IMG/VR virus record: IMGVR_UViG_3300042564_002756
Coordinates: 1 to 64,000 of that record
Strand: one strand, 5' to 3'
From: a virus
Length of the DNA stretch: 64,000 nucleotides
Shown: in pieces, positions 1 through 14,292 of the stretch
How the letters are laid out: each line of letters opens with the position of its first letter
Position numbering within the stretch: the first letter of the stretch is position 1
Translations under genes and position numbers: made by a program
Notes under the pieces: model-generated
Database searches by the model: none
What the model saw: only the letters and a program-made list of their open reading frames with translations
What the model was told of the DNA's origin: nothing

Positions 1-1
1 C

Positions 2-4974
<4,973 letters not shown>

Positions 4975-4978
<4 letters not shown>

Positions 4979-5379
4979 CAACGGTTAATTTAAGTGCGCT
5001 TTTAGATGGGAATTATCTAGGATTTACTGGTTCCATAGGCTTTACTGGGTCAGTCGGGTTTACTGGATCTATAGGTCCTACTAATATTCCAGTAAATTCG
5101 CAAGCAGCTGGATATACACTCCAAGCTTCAGATGTGGGTAAATACATTAATATAACAAGTGGAAATGTTACAGTTCCGTCTGGAATATTTTCAAACGGTG
5201 ATGTTGTAACTGTATTTAATAATAAAGGTAGTACAATGTCCATTTTGGCAAGCGGTGTCACCCAATACTTTGCAGGAACAAACATTACAGGAACTTTAAC
5301 ATTGTCTCAAAGAGGTCTTGCAACTATTTTATGTGTAGGAACTAATATATTTGTAATATCCGGTGCAGGATTGTTTTGA
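4975..5379 (+). CDS. Short GFTGS adhesin, paralogue A
   Basis: 134 residues, overlapping the giant fibre stop by ATGA, so probably translationally coupled. The N-terminus ([16 protein letters not shown]) leads into a mini collagen stretch of four triplets, then an ~85-residue beta-rich domain ([14 protein letters not shown] to VISGAGLF). That domain is paralogous to the C-terminus of the protein at 6047: both share a DxGK start, a mid GVT-x(4)-AGT segment and an SGAG end. Likely a small fibre or tip protein of the virion. No enzyme motif is seen. Confidence 0.7.
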
Positions 5380-5380
5380 T

Positions 5381-6022
5381 ATGGTATCAGTAGTTTCACA
5401 AGCCATAAGTATGAATAGAGTACCTGAAATTTCTGCAGTTGGTTATGATGCAGCATTTAGTTATTCTGCTGCAAGCTTTTCATTTACAGCCGGTGCAGCT
5501 GGTTCGTTCACATTAACACAAGCATCGGAACCATATCAAAAATTTATAGTTTTAACAAGAATTGTAAAGGCATCTGGTCTAACTATAAGTAATTTAGCAT
5601 TATCAGTGCAAGGTTCTGCTGGATTGAATATAGCAACAATTTCAAATAGTACTAATACTCTCTATATGCACTATATAAATCACCCAAGAACTAATGGTGC
5701 ATTTTCCTCATATAGTATGTCTTTAACGGGACTCTCAGGACAAACACCTGGATCTATAAGTTTAGTAAGTAGAGTGTATATTTTAGATGGAGGGTCTGGT
5801 CCACAAGATGTGCAAACTAATACAGATAGTGCCTCACATGTTTTAGGTGCAGGAGATTTTATAAACAGCAAAGCTGCTATTTTTGCAATTACATCTGGTA
5901 CATCAATCACTGGTATTACAACACAGGCATCTAATCCGACCACAGGTGCTGAAGTATTTACATCTGGCTCTACAGTTAATTTATCTACAACCGGCATAAT
6001 GATATCCGGAGTTTTTAAATAA
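5381..6022 (+). CDS. Predicted virion surface/fibre-associated protein
   Basis: 213 residues from ATG 5381, two bases after the previous stop (TGATATG arrangement). A GTG at 5363 would add six residues inside the preceding gene and is less likely. The sequence is Ser/Thr/Gly-rich and beta-strand-like (FSFTAGAAGSFTLTQASEPY near residue 35), with no signal peptide, membrane segment or catalytic motif. No family recognised. Its place between two paralogous adhesins suggests it is the exchangeable partner or tip of paralogue A. Confidence 0.6.
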   Translation: MVSVVSQAISMNRVPEISAVGYDAAFSYSAASFSFTAGAAGSFTLTQASEPYQKFIVLTRIVKASGLTISNLALSVQGSAGLNIATISNSTNTLYMHYINHPRTNGAFSSYSMSLTGLSGQTPGSISLVSRVYILDGGSGPQDVQTNTDSASHVLGAGDFINSKAAIFAITSGTSITGITTQASNPTTGAEVFTSGSTVNLSTTGIMISGVFK

Positions 6023-6046
6023 ATAATCATATACATGGAGATATGA

Positions 6047-6718
6047 ATGACTACTAATTTATCAGATTTTTTAAGTAGTGGGTATGCAGGTTTTACTGGG
6101 TCAATTGGTTTAATTGGTGTTAGTGGTTCTTACGCAGCAGTGGGGTTTACGGGATCGGCAGGTTTCTTGGCAGATACATCAAACACCGCACCTTTTACTA
6201 CTACAGATGGTCATATGTGGTTTGATACCACCGATCTTTCTCTTTCAGTACTATACAACGATGGTGATAGTCTGCAATGGATTACTGTTACTGGCGCAAG
6301 AGGATTGACTGGGTATACTGGATCACTTGGTTTTACTGGAAGTAAGGGTGACATAGGATTTGTAGGTAGCCAAGGGCCAGCTGGTGGTTTTACAGGTAGC
6401 CAAGGATTTACTGGCAGTGCAGCACCAACAGGCATACCACAAAGCAACAACGTCGTTGTACTATCTTCTGATGCCGGAAAACACGTAAACACTACTGCAA
6501 ATGTAACAATAAACACGTCAACATCGTTTTCAATCGGGGATATGGTTTCTTTTTATAACTCGTCTAATACTGCTATAACTATTGTCTCTACTGGAGTTAC
6601 TCTACGTCTAGCAGGAACTTCAACTACTGGAAATAGAACATTATCTAAATTTGGGTTGGCTACTGCTTTATGTGTTAATGCCAATGACTACGCAATTTCT
6701 GGTGCCGGTATATCATGA
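6047..6718 (+). CDS. Short GFTGS adhesin, paralogue B
   Basis: 223 residues. Ribosome-binding site GGAG at 6037, and a weak late-promoter-like AATAAATA at 6018-6025 just upstream. N-terminus NLSDFLSSGYAGFTGS mirrors paralogue A. A middle module (DGHMWFDTTDLSLSVLYNDG) resembles the small 'HMWFDTT' modules found in phage fibres; then a second short Gly-X-Y stretch and a C-terminal domain homologous to that of paralogue A. Likely a structural adhesin. Confidence 0.7.
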   Translation: MTTNLSDFLSSGYAGFTGSIGLIGVSGSYAAVGFTGSAGFLADTSNTAPFTTTDGHMWFDTTDLSLSVLYNDGDSLQWITVTGARGLTGYTGSLGFTGSKGDIGFVGSQGPAGGFTGSQGFTGSAAPTGIPQSNNVVVLSSDAGKHVNTTANVTINTSTSFSIGDMVSFYNSSNTAITIVSTGVTLRLAGTSTTGNRTLSKFGLATALCVNANDYAISGAGIS

Positions 6719-7431
6719 CAATACAACAAATGCTCCTATGCATAGGTAGCCTAGTAACTGATGGTTTGCTAGTTTATTTAGACGGTAGTACTAGTAGTTA
6801 TCCTGGGAGTGGTACTGTTTGGAATGATATTTCAGGTAATGGAAGAAATTTTAATCTGTTAAATGCTCCTACATTTACAAGTGACTATTTTACAATGAAT
6901 GGAACTACTCAAGGTTTTGATATTGGTTCTGCAATTACTACAGTAACAGATTCTTTTACTTATTCTATGATAGCAATGCCAACAGCAACTCATGGCATAG
7001 ACGCAGAAAGCACCAGCGGTGTTACTGGAACCTCAGGTCAAAGATATTTAGTAGGTGCTAATCAAGGTGGCGCCAGTGCAGCAGGTGCTGGTATATCTTG
7101 TGGAACAAACGGTGTGTCTGTTTATGAGCATGCTGATGGTTATATGCCGCCTTTGCTTGTACACAGCGCCACAATATCTAGCACAACACCTACTCTTATA
7201 ACTGTTGTTTATTTAAATAAGAGACCTTATTTGTATTTAAACGATGTATTTGCTAGACAAGGGCTAACTAGTCCTAGGACAGCAGTAAACATGAGAGGAG
7301 ATACTCTTGGATACGGGCCTTATGGATACTTTCAAGGTAGAATTTATACCTGTCAAATGTATAGTAAAGCACTTTCTATTTCTGAAATTTCACAAAACTA
7401 TGAGTTTTTTAAAACAAGGTATGCGATATAA
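6715..7431 (+). CDS. LamG/concanavalin-like adhesin domain protein
   Basis: 238 residues, ATGA overlap with the previous gene. The opening motif GLLVYLDGSTSSYPGSGTVW followed by NDISGNGRNF is characteristic of phage LamG-like (concanavalin A-type) jelly-roll proteins that bind glycans. No transmembrane or catalytic motif. Probably a receptor-recognition module used with paralogue B. Confidence 0.7.
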   Translation: MTIQQMLLCIGSLVTDGLLVYLDGSTSSYPGSGTVWNDISGNGRNFNLLNAPTFTSDYFTMNGTTQGFDIGSAITTVTDSFTYSMIAMPTATHGIDAESTSGVTGTSGQRYLVGANQGGASAAGAGISCGTNGVSVYEHADGYMPPLLVHSATISSTTPTLITVVYLNKRPYLYLNDVFARQGLTSPRTAVNMRGDTLGYGPYGYFQGRIYTCQMYSKALSISEISQNYEFFKTRYAI

Positions 7432-7600
7432 TGGGCATTTGGAGTTTACAGGCACAATATCTTTATAAAGTACCAACAACCGTTTTTTCTGATAAGAATC
7501 TACATCAATACAGGTTATATAGAAGTTTCTGAAAAGCCACCAATTACGAATAATCAAATTCTATATAGGAACCCAAACAGATCCGTATAACGCAATTTGA
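7431..7600 (+). pseudogene. Possible frameshifted remnant of a small fibre-locus gene
   Basis: A 33-codon frame starts at 7431, overlapping the previous stop as TAATG, and ends at 7532. Coding-like peptide then continues in a second frame (INTGYIEVSEKPPITNNQ) and a third (KFYIGTQTDPYNAI, stop 7598-7600). Read together they look like one ~55-residue protein broken by two small indels. Alternatively only the 33-residue peptide is made, or the region is noncoding. Confidence 0.3.
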
Positions 7601-7617
7601 CCATAATAAAAGGATAA

Positions 7618-8697
7618 ATGATGTCAATAAACTTTCCCAACAGCCCCAGTGTAAACGACACATATCAGTTTAATAATCTAGTTTTTGTCTTTGACGGAAC
7701 TAAATGGAAAGTTGATGGGCAACTATCGTATATACAAGATGCAATACAATATATTCGTTCTGGAACACAAGCAGAGCGACCTACCGTGTCTGCAGCTACA
7801 ATTTACTATAACACTGATCTTGAAGGGTTAGAATTTTATTATCCTGATATTGATACATGGGAAGTAGTTTCTACATTTGCAAAACAAGTTGATCTAACTG
7901 CTGACAGCGGTCAGCTTGCTTATACCAGCCCAGGTACATATTCTTTTGTGTGTCCCGCAAACGTATACCAAGTTTACGTTGTTTGTGTTGGCGGCGGGGG
8001 TGGCGGATATCTTTCTGCTTCTGGAGGTTCCGGCGGTGGCGGCGGCGGTTTGGCCTGGTTAAATAATATACCAGTAACACCTGGGAGTAGTTACACTGTT
8101 GTTGTAGGTTTGGCGGGGCAATCGGGCGGAACACCCCAAGCGGGCGGAACCAGCTATTTTATTTCAGCATTAACTGTAGCAGGTGGCGGCGGCGCAGTCG
8201 CCGCCGTTGGCTTTTCCGGCGCGAGCGGATCAGGTGGCAGCTTTACTACTACTATTGGCCCCGGCGGCGGTGGGTTTGGCGGTATCGGAGGACAAAATAC
8301 AATCGGCAACTACTGCGGCGGCGGCGGGGGTGCAGGCGGCTATACTAGCAATGGAGGCGCAGGAAGCGGCTATAACACTGCAGGATTAAATGGAAATGGC
8401 GGTGGTGGTGGCGGCGGTGGGGGAACCAGCGCCATCTCCGGCCTTGGTGGTTCGGGCGGTGGCGTTGGAATTTTAGGTGCTGGAATTAGTGGCACCGGCG
8501 GCATGGCCGGCAACAACGGGTCGCGCGGTGGCGGCGGGTCTGGAGGGGTTGGTGGCGGTACACTCAACACGGGCGGTGCATATGGCGGCGGCGGCCCCGG
8601 TTCAGACGGCACAGCTTCCGGCGGGGGCACCGGCGCCGTTCGTATCATATGGGGTCCAGGTCGCTCGTTTCCCTCTACTAGTACAGGAGATGTATAA
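7618..8697 (+). CDS. Glycine-rich adhesin (Gly_rich_2-type)
   Basis: 359 residues. AAAAGGA precedes ATG 7618; the adjacent ATG 7621 is an equal candidate. The N-terminus (FPNSPSVNDTYQFNNLVFVF) is the widespread phage fibre module describing a window of 'SPSVNDTY...FDGTKW'. From residue ~115 a beta strand (YQVYVVCVGGGGGGY) enters a long poly-glycine sandwich (GGSGGGGGGLAW, SYTVVVGLAGQSG) ending in AVRIIWGPG, as in glycine-rich tip proteins functionally like T-even gp38 adhesins. The 8,000-8,650 stretch is visibly GC-richer than its surroundings because of GGC/GGT codons. Confidence 0.75.
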   Translation: MMSINFPNSPSVNDTYQFNNLVFVFDGTKWKVDGQLSYIQDAIQYIRSGTQAERPTVSAATIYYNTDLEGLEFYYPDIDTWEVVSTFAKQVDLTADSGQLAYTSPGTYSFVCPANVYQVYVVCVGGGGGGYLSASGGSGGGGGGLAWLNNIPVTPGSSYTVVVGLAGQSGGTPQAGGTSYFISALTVAGGGGAVAAVGFSGASGSGGSFTTTIGPGGGGFGGIGGQNTIGNYCGGGGGAGGYTSNGGAGSGYNTAGLNGNGGGGGGGGGTSAISGLGGSGGGVGILGAGISGTGGMAGNNGSRGGGGSGGVGGGTLNTGGAYGGGGPGSDGTASGGGTGAVRIIWGPGRSFPSTSTGDV

Positions 8698-8699
8698 TA

Positions 8700-9080
8700 A
8701 TGCTAGTTTCATATAAAACTGCACAACCACAAAAATTACCTATTGAGCATGTCGGAAAAAGTGAGCAAGAACTGAATGTTCTTGGATTTGTCATTTGTAC
8801 TGTAAAACCATCATACATTCCAGGACAAAAATTGTGGTGGGAAAATAATCAATGGACTATACAAGATCCAAATGAATCTGAACTTGCGATTCAATGGCAA
8901 AAAATAAAAACTGAATCTGAAAAACACTTGGCTGAAACTGATTATAAGGTGATCAAAGCATACGAGTTACAAGTACCAGTTAGCCCTGAATGGGTCGAGT
9001 ATAGACAAGCTCTTCGCGACATTTACAATAACGTGGCGGGCCTGAACCCGTTTGCGGTCGATTGGCCACAAAAACCATGA
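8700..9080 (+). CDS. Tail-fibre assembly chaperone-like protein
   Basis: 126 residues, starting two bases after the adhesin stop. The C-terminal part LAETDYKVIKAYE followed by PEWVEYRQALRDIYNNVAG and a final DWP is the signature of Tfa/phage tail assembly chaperone (APC) proteins, where the ETD(W/Y) and YRQALR motifs are conserved. It sits directly after the adhesin gene, as fibre chaperones usually do. Substrate is inferred. Confidence 0.65.
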   Translation: MLVSYKTAQPQKLPIEHVGKSEQELNVLGFVICTVKPSYIPGQKLWWENNQWTIQDPNESELAIQWQKIKTESEKHLAETDYKVIKAYELQVPVSPEWVEYRQALRDIYNNVAGLNPFAVDWPQKP

Positions 9081-9095
9081 GCTCTTATAGATAAA

Positions 9096-9103
9096 TATAA
9101 ATA
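9096..9103 (+). promoter_or_regulatory. T4-type late promoter TATAAATA
   Basis: Exact match to the T4 late -10 consensus, 35 bp before the start codon of the large glycosyltransferase gene. It implies late transcription of the glycan island. Confidence 0.65.
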
Positions 9104-9137
9104 CCATTGATTAACTTTTACGTGATGAGGATATATT

Positions 9138-12100
9138 ATGAAACTTGCAATAATAGACAAAATAGGTTTATGCTATGATGGAGATACTCTTTCTAAACAA
9201 GGACTCGGAGGCTCTGAATCCGCAGTCATCCTTATTTCAAAAGAACTTTCAAAAATCGGATTTGAGGTCACCGTATATAATAACTGCAAGGACGGCTCGA
9301 ACTCAAAACCAGGACTTTATGATGGAGTCCGATATGTCGATAACTCCGATGCTAAATTTGATGAAACAGACTACGAAGCCGTAATTGTTTCTAGAACTGT
9401 AGTACCATTTATTTCTAATGATTGGCCGTTTATACACAAAGCAAAGAAACGTATTCTTTGGTTACATGATACATTTATAGAAGGTGATAATCTATTAGAA
9501 GATCTTGTTGTCTCTGGAAAAATAGATCACGTATTCACACTTTCTGACTGGCACACGTCATATATACTTACCTGTCAACACGGCAAGAAACGAAACCACG
9601 AAGTACTTAAGAAATCAATATTTCAAACTCGTAATGGCGCCGTTTGCCATATTCCAGAAGTAGATCTATCAAAGAAAGATCCAAATCAATTTGTCTATAA
9701 TGCATCGGCAACAAAAGGTATGTTGCCTCTAGTAGAACATATTTGGCCAGAGATAAAGAAAAGAATCCCAGAAGCAAAACTTTCTATTATTGGTGGTTAC
9801 TATCGGTTTCGTGATGGAGCTGAACCTGATGCTCAAGAAAATACAGTTTCACAACTTGCCGCAAGAGAAGACTTAAAAAACCTCGGAATTACATTTACTG
9901 GAGTAATTCCACAGCATGAAATAGCAGAGATACTTGCAAAATCTTGGATGATGCTTTATCCAGGTGCATTTCCAGAAACATTCGGAATTTCATCCCTTGA
10001 ATCACTTCTATACAAGACACCTCTTGTCACCACAAGATTTGGTGCACTCGAAGAAACAGCAATAGATCTTGCCTGTTATCATATTGACTATGCAATTGAA
10101 CCGAATGTTTTATTTCCACATATTGATAAAAAAATTCAGGTGCAAAAGTTCTTAGAAACTTTCTTTGCTGCATATAATAACCCATATCTACACCAACAAA
10201 AACAAAATTACTGCGATATTGTCAAAGATGTTACAGGCTGGAATACAGTTGCACTACAATGGAAACAGTTTCTTTATTCGATACTTGGGAATTTTCTTTC
10301 AGTAGATGATTATAGAAAAGTCACTCGAATCAACCAAAAAGTAGCTCGTGTCTTTGGAAGAACAGGAAATATGCCTGCTAATAAACAGTATAGTTCATCT
10401 GAAGATCAGAAACGAATTGTAGTTATATCACCTTTTTGGAATGCAGAAAACTATATTCGAAAGAATATATTATCAATTGCTACGCAAGATTATAATAACT
10501 ACGTGCATATTCTAATAGATGATAATTCAGATGATAAGTCCTTTCAAGTAGCAAAAGAGACTATTAATAGTTTACCAGAAAAACTTCAGAGTAAATTTAG
10601 ATTAATTCAAAATTTAGAAAATATCGGTGCTATTGCAAATCAAATAGCTGGTATTAGTCATTGCACCATGGATGATATTGTTATGTTATTAGATGGTGAT
10701 GATTGGTTAATAAACAATAACACACTATTTCACTATTATAATGATCTATATGCACAAGGTTACGAATTTACATATGGATCTATGTGGTCTCTAACAGATA
10801 ATATCCCATTAATAGCTCAAGAATATCCAATTGATGTTAAAAAGAATAAAAAATATAGAACACATCAGTTTAATTGGAAAATTCCATATACACATTTAAG
10901 AACATGTCTTAGCAAACATTTCTTTTCACTTGATATTGAAAAATTCAAAGTAGATGGAAAATGGATGAAATCAGGTCACGATAATCCGCTATTCTATGAA
11001 TTAATCGAGAAGATAGAGCCAGAGAAAATATACTGTAATAGAGAAATAGTTTGCAATTACAATGATTTAAACCCATTAAATGATTACAAGATAAATGGTG
11101 TTGAGCAAAATAGAAATGCAAATATGTCATATAGTAAAAAATTCTCAGTCATAGTTCCGACAATGTGGCGGTCTAAACCACTATTCAATAAATCACTTGA
11201 AAGATTGGTCCAGCAAGATTTAGTCGGTGAAATTATAGTAATAAATAATGATGTAATCCACACACCTGATTGGATTGTACTACAAAATCCAAAAATAAAA
11301 ATGCTAAATCAAGAGGCTAACATAAAAGTTAACCCTGCATGGAATTTAGGTGCAAAAGAAAGTTCTTATGATATAATATGTATAATAAATGATGATCTTT
11401 CATTTGATCCAATGTTATTTAATAAAATTTCTAATCACATCAATGACAAGATAGGTGTGTATGGATTTATAGTCGGTGGTCATAAATATAATCAACCAGA
11501 ATTAACAGATGGTTCAATAGATCTAATAGAATGGTCACAAGATAAATCTGCTTATGGGTTTGGTCAACTCATTATAATGAATAAAAATGATTGGGTTCCA
11601 ATACCTGAAGGTTTGGACGTATATTTCGGTGATGATTTTATCTTACATAATACTATAAACTCTGGAAAGAGTGTATATCTAATATCAAATATAAATTACG
11701 AGGAAGATTTTGGTGCAACATCAAGAGATCTTGACATATGGAAAGAATCCCATGATAAAGAAAAGCCAATCTTTGAAAAATGGTTAAAGGGTGATAAACA
11801 CAAAATGAATAAAAAAATTCTTATTGCAATACCAACAAATAAGTATATTGAAGTAGAAACATTCAAAAGTATTTGGGATTTAGAAATACCAACTGGTTAT
11901 GAAGTTGAGTTTCAGTACTTTTTCGGGTATCAAGTAGATCAAATACGAAATCTAATTGGAGAATGGGCTAAAAGATATGATTATCTATTGTCCATAGATT
12001 CAGATATTATAATTCCAAAAGATGCACTTAAGAAAATGATTGCTGCTGACAAAGACATAGTTACTGGAATGTATATTCAACGAATACCAGATACTCATAC

Positions 12101-12509
12101 TCTTGAGATATACATGGTAGATCCAACCGGTGGCATTATTAATATCCCTCATAATTTAATTAAGATACATAATGGTTTGGTTGAAATAGCAGCCTGTGGA
12201 TTTGGTTGCTGTTTAGTAAAAAGTGATGTATTCAGAAAAATGGAATACCCACATTTCTATTATCAATCTGCAATAAATCATAAAGATACAGTATCAGAAG
12301 ATATCTATTTCTGCAAGAAAGCAAGAGATAATGGATTTAAAGTTTGGGTAGATACAACTATTACATGCGATCATAAAGGTTCAACTTTCTTTAAAGTTAA
12401 AAGTGAAGTTAAACCAATAGAAATTCCAAAACAAGTAGAAGTTAAAAAAGATGAAACTGGTGTGACTGTAATACCTGATAGTTATAGAAAAGAGAGAATC
12501 TTTAAATGA
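9138..12509 (+). CDS. Four-domain glycosyltransferase (GT4 + three GT2-like domains)
   Basis: 1,123 residues. Residues ~1-390 form a GT-B/GT4 enzyme: GGSE near residue 23, a domain-2 strand AKLSIIGGYY, and FPETFGISSLESL with the acidic E-x7-E sugar-nucleotide signature. Residues ~425-650 are a GT-A/GT2 domain (VVISPFWNAENYIRKNILSI, LLDGDDW as the DxD). Residues ~662-880 are a second GT2-like domain (FSVIVPTMWRSK, CIINDD). Residues ~889-1090 are a third (KKILIAIPTNKY, LLSIDSDIIIP). No membrane segment, so it probably acts in the cytoplasm. Such chaining suggests sequential assembly of an oligosaccharide. ATGA overlap with the next methyltransferase gene. Acceptor unknown. Confidence 0.8.
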   Translation: MKLAIIDKIGLCYDGDTLSKQGLGGSESAVILISKELSKIGFEVTVYNNCKDGSNSKPGLYDGVRYVDNSDAKFDETDYEAVIVSRTVVPFISNDWPFIHKAKKRILWLHDTFIEGDNLLEDLVVSGKIDHVFTLSDWHTSYILTCQHGKKRNHEVLKKSIFQTRNGAVCHIPEVDLSKKDPNQFVYNASATKGMLPLVEHIWPEIKKRIPEAKLSIIGGYYRFRDGAEPDAQENTVSQLAAREDLKNLGITFTGVIPQHEIAEILAKSWMMLYPGAFPETFGISSLESLLYKTPLVTTRFGALEETAIDLACYHIDYAIEPNVLFPHIDKKIQVQKFLETFFAAYNNPYLHQQKQNYCDIVKDVTGWNTVALQWKQFLYSILGNFLSVDDYRKVTRINQKVARVFGRTGNMPANKQYSSSEDQKRIVVISPFWNAENYIRKNILSIATQDYNNYVHILIDDNSDDKSFQVAKETINSLPEKLQSKFRLIQNLENIGAIANQIAGISHCTMDDIVMLLDGDDWLINNNTLFHYYNDLYAQGYEFTYGSMWSLTDNIPLIAQEYPIDVKKNKKYRTHQFNWKIPYTHLRTCLSKHFFSLDIEKFKVDGKWMKSGHDNPLFYELIEKIEPEKIYCNREIVCNYNDLNPLNDYKINGVEQNRNANMSYSKKFSVIVPTMWRSKPLFNKSLERLVQQDLVGEIIVINNDVIHTPDWIVLQNPKIKMLNQEANIKVNPAWNLGAKESSYDIICIINDDLSFDPMLFNKISNHINDKIGVYGFIVGGHKYNQPELTDGSIDLIEWSQDKSAYGFGQLIIMNKNDWVPIPEGLDVYFGDDFILHNTINSGKSVYLISNINYEEDFGATSRDLDIWKESHDKEKPIFEKWLKGDKHKMNKKILIAIPTNKYIEVETFKSIWDLEIPTGYEVEFQYFFGYQVDQIRNLIGEWAKRYDYLLSIDSDIIIPKDALKKMIAADKDIVTGMYIQRIPDTHTLEIYMVDPTGGIINIPHNLIKIHNGLVEIAACGFGCCLVKSDVFRKMEYPHFYYQSAINHKDTVSEDIYFCKKARDNGFKVWVDTTITCDHKGSTFFKVKSEVKPIEIPKQVEVKKDETGVTVIPDSYRKERIFK

Positions 12510-13210
12510 GTGAATACAATCGTGAATATGCAATGAGTGAGTTTCAACAGCATGGTGAAACTTGGATCCAAAATAGATTTAATGGGCAGTTTAAAACAAT
12601 ATTTGATGTTGGATCTAATATCGGTGAATGGACAAGAATGACTCGATCATTTCAACCAAATGCTGATATACACATGTTTGAAATAGTTCCTGATACTTAC
12701 AGTAAAATGCTTAGAAATATTGAACTAGACAATAAAATGATTCCGAATAGTTTCGGTTTACTAGATAAATCTGGCCCTGTGCCAATGAAGCATAAAACCG
12801 AATATGATTCACTCAGTACAATAGTTACAGATTTAAGATTAGATGATAGTATTCCGATAAATGGTCTTGCATTTACAGGTGACGATTATGTTGATAGTCG
12901 TAGACTTGAAATGATAGATTATCTAAAAATAGATACCGAAGGTGCAGAAGGAAAGGTATTTAAAGGGTTTGAAAAGACGCTCAAAGAAGGTAAGGTTAGA
13001 ATTATTCAATTTGAATATAGTTTCATATGTGTGCTTACCAAATGGATGTTAATAGATAGTTACAATTTCTTGGAACCACTAGGATTTAAATTGGGTAAGT
13101 TAAAACAAGACAGCATAGAGTTTCATGACTATACTCTGATAGATGAAGATTTTAAAGGTCCAGAATATGTAGCAGTTCATCAAAATTCTTGGCACCTGTT
13201 TGGGTTATAA
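12506..13210 (+). CDS. FkbM-family SAM-dependent methyltransferase
   Basis: 234 residues. SAM motif I is FDVGSNIGEW (residues ~33-42), followed by the acidic strand MFEIVP, DYLKIDTEGAE (the FkbM hallmark) and IIQFEY. FkbM enzymes usually O-methylate sugars. The start overlaps the preceding glycosyltransferase by ATGA, supporting a role in modifying the same glycan. Confidence 0.82.
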   Translation: MSEYNREYAMSEFQQHGETWIQNRFNGQFKTIFDVGSNIGEWTRMTRSFQPNADIHMFEIVPDTYSKMLRNIELDNKMIPNSFGLLDKSGPVPMKHKTEYDSLSTIVTDLRLDDSIPINGLAFTGDDYVDSRRLEMIDYLKIDTEGAEGKVFKGFEKTLKEGKVRIIQFEYSFICVLTKWMLIDSYNFLEPLGFKLGKLKQDSIEFHDYTLIDEDFKGPEYVAVHQNSWHLFGL

Positions 13211-13213
13211 ATA
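13206..13213 (+). promoter_or_regulatory. T4-type late promoter TATAAATA
   Basis: Exact late consensus overlapping the stop codon of the FkbM gene, 32 bp before ATG 13246. It gives the second half of the glycan island its own late start. Confidence 0.6.
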
Positions 13214-13245
13214 TCACAATATAATTGAATAGAGGTGACTATACT

Positions 13246-14292
13246 ATGGAAATCAAAAAAGGTTTTAACGAAGTAGAATCAAAGTATAAGTTCGGTAATA
13301 ATGAATCATTTACCAAATATGTACTTGAACGAGGTGGCAAGATAAAGCCTCTCATTATCCCATCAGAACTAACTAATGGAACTGGATTAATGAATCCGAC
13401 CATTTATAGATTGCCTGATGGTAGATTAATTGTCAATATCCGACACGTAAATTATACATTCTATCATTCCGAACGAAAACTATTGCAGCACCAATGGGGG
13501 CCACTTACTTATTTACACCCTGAAAATGATATGCATTTACGAACAACTAATTATTACTGTGAATTGGATAATGATCTTAATATCACTGGATTCTGTAAAA
13601 TAGATACATCAAAATTTGACACATATGAGCCAATGTGGGATTTTGTTGGTCTCGAAGATGTCCGTCTTGTACTTTGGAATGAAAAACTTTATGCAACAGG
13701 TGTTCGTAGAGATACAACTACAAATGGTCAGGGTAGAATGGAGTTATCAGAACTTCAATACATTGAAGGTAAAATGACTGAAGTTTCTAGAGTCAGAATA
13801 CCACCGCCAAAAGATCCAAATTCATATTGTGAAAAGAATTGGATGCCAGTTATTGATGAAGACTATACGTATGTAAAATGGTCTAATCCAACAGAGGTAG
13901 TCAAAGTAGATCCTATTGATGCTAAATCAACTACAATAAAATTAAGTGAATACTTTCCAGCACCAAACGATTTTAGAGGTGGAACACAAGTAATTCCACT
14001 TGGTATTGATGGGCAAAGAATAGCTCTTGTTCATGAAGTTGATTTATTTAGAAGTGAACACGATAGAAAAGATGCAGTTTATAGACATCGCTTTATAGTC
14101 TGGGATAAAGATTGGAATATTGTAAAGTATACAAATGATTTTTCAATGATGAATGGACACGTAGAATTTGCAGTTGGAATGTGTCATCATAATAATGGTG
14201 AAGTTTTAATTACATTTGGTTTTCAAGATAATGCTGCATATATTTTGCAAACTAATATTCAGGACATAATTGATTTTATAAATGATAATTGA
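13246..14292 (+). CDS. GH130/GH43-like beta-propeller glycosidase or glycan phosphorylase
   Basis: 348 residues from ATG 13246, chosen because AGAGGTG sits eight bases upstream; a TTG at 13225 would add seven residues. Motifs GLMNPTIYRLPDGRLIVNIR and GLEDVRLVLWNEKLYATGVR match the blade pattern of five-bladed propeller enzymes (GH130, GH43/32-like; the 'EDxRL' strand carries an acidic residue). Context suggests trimming or rearranging a glycan made by neighbouring glycosyltransferases. Activity is inferred; a lectin-like inactive propeller is possible. Confidence 0.6.
   Translation: MEIKKGFNEVESKYKFGNNESFTKYVLERGGKIKPLIIPSELTNGTGLMNPTIYRLPDGRLIVNIRHVNYTFYHSERKLLQHQWGPLTYLHPENDMHLRTTNYYCELDNDLNITGFCKIDTSKFDTYEPMWDFVGLEDVRLVLWNEKLYATGVRRDTTTNGQGRMELSELQYIEGKMTEVSRVRIPPPKDPNSYCEKNWMPVIDEDYTYVKWSNPTEVVKVDPIDAKSTTIKLSEYFPAPNDFRGGTQVIPLGIDGQRIALVHEVDLFRSEHDRKDAVYRHRFIVWDKDWNIVKYTNDFSMMNGHVEFAVGMCHHNNGEVLITFGFQDNAAYILQTNIQDIIDFINDN

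Noticed and set aside
7532-7617. tRNA or small RNA between fibre genes
   Set aside because: No cloverleaf or terminator seen; coding-like peptide in changing frames fits a gene remnant better.
13225-13245. TTG start for the propeller protein
   Set aside because: AGAGGTG is correctly placed for ATG 13246, not TTG 13225.
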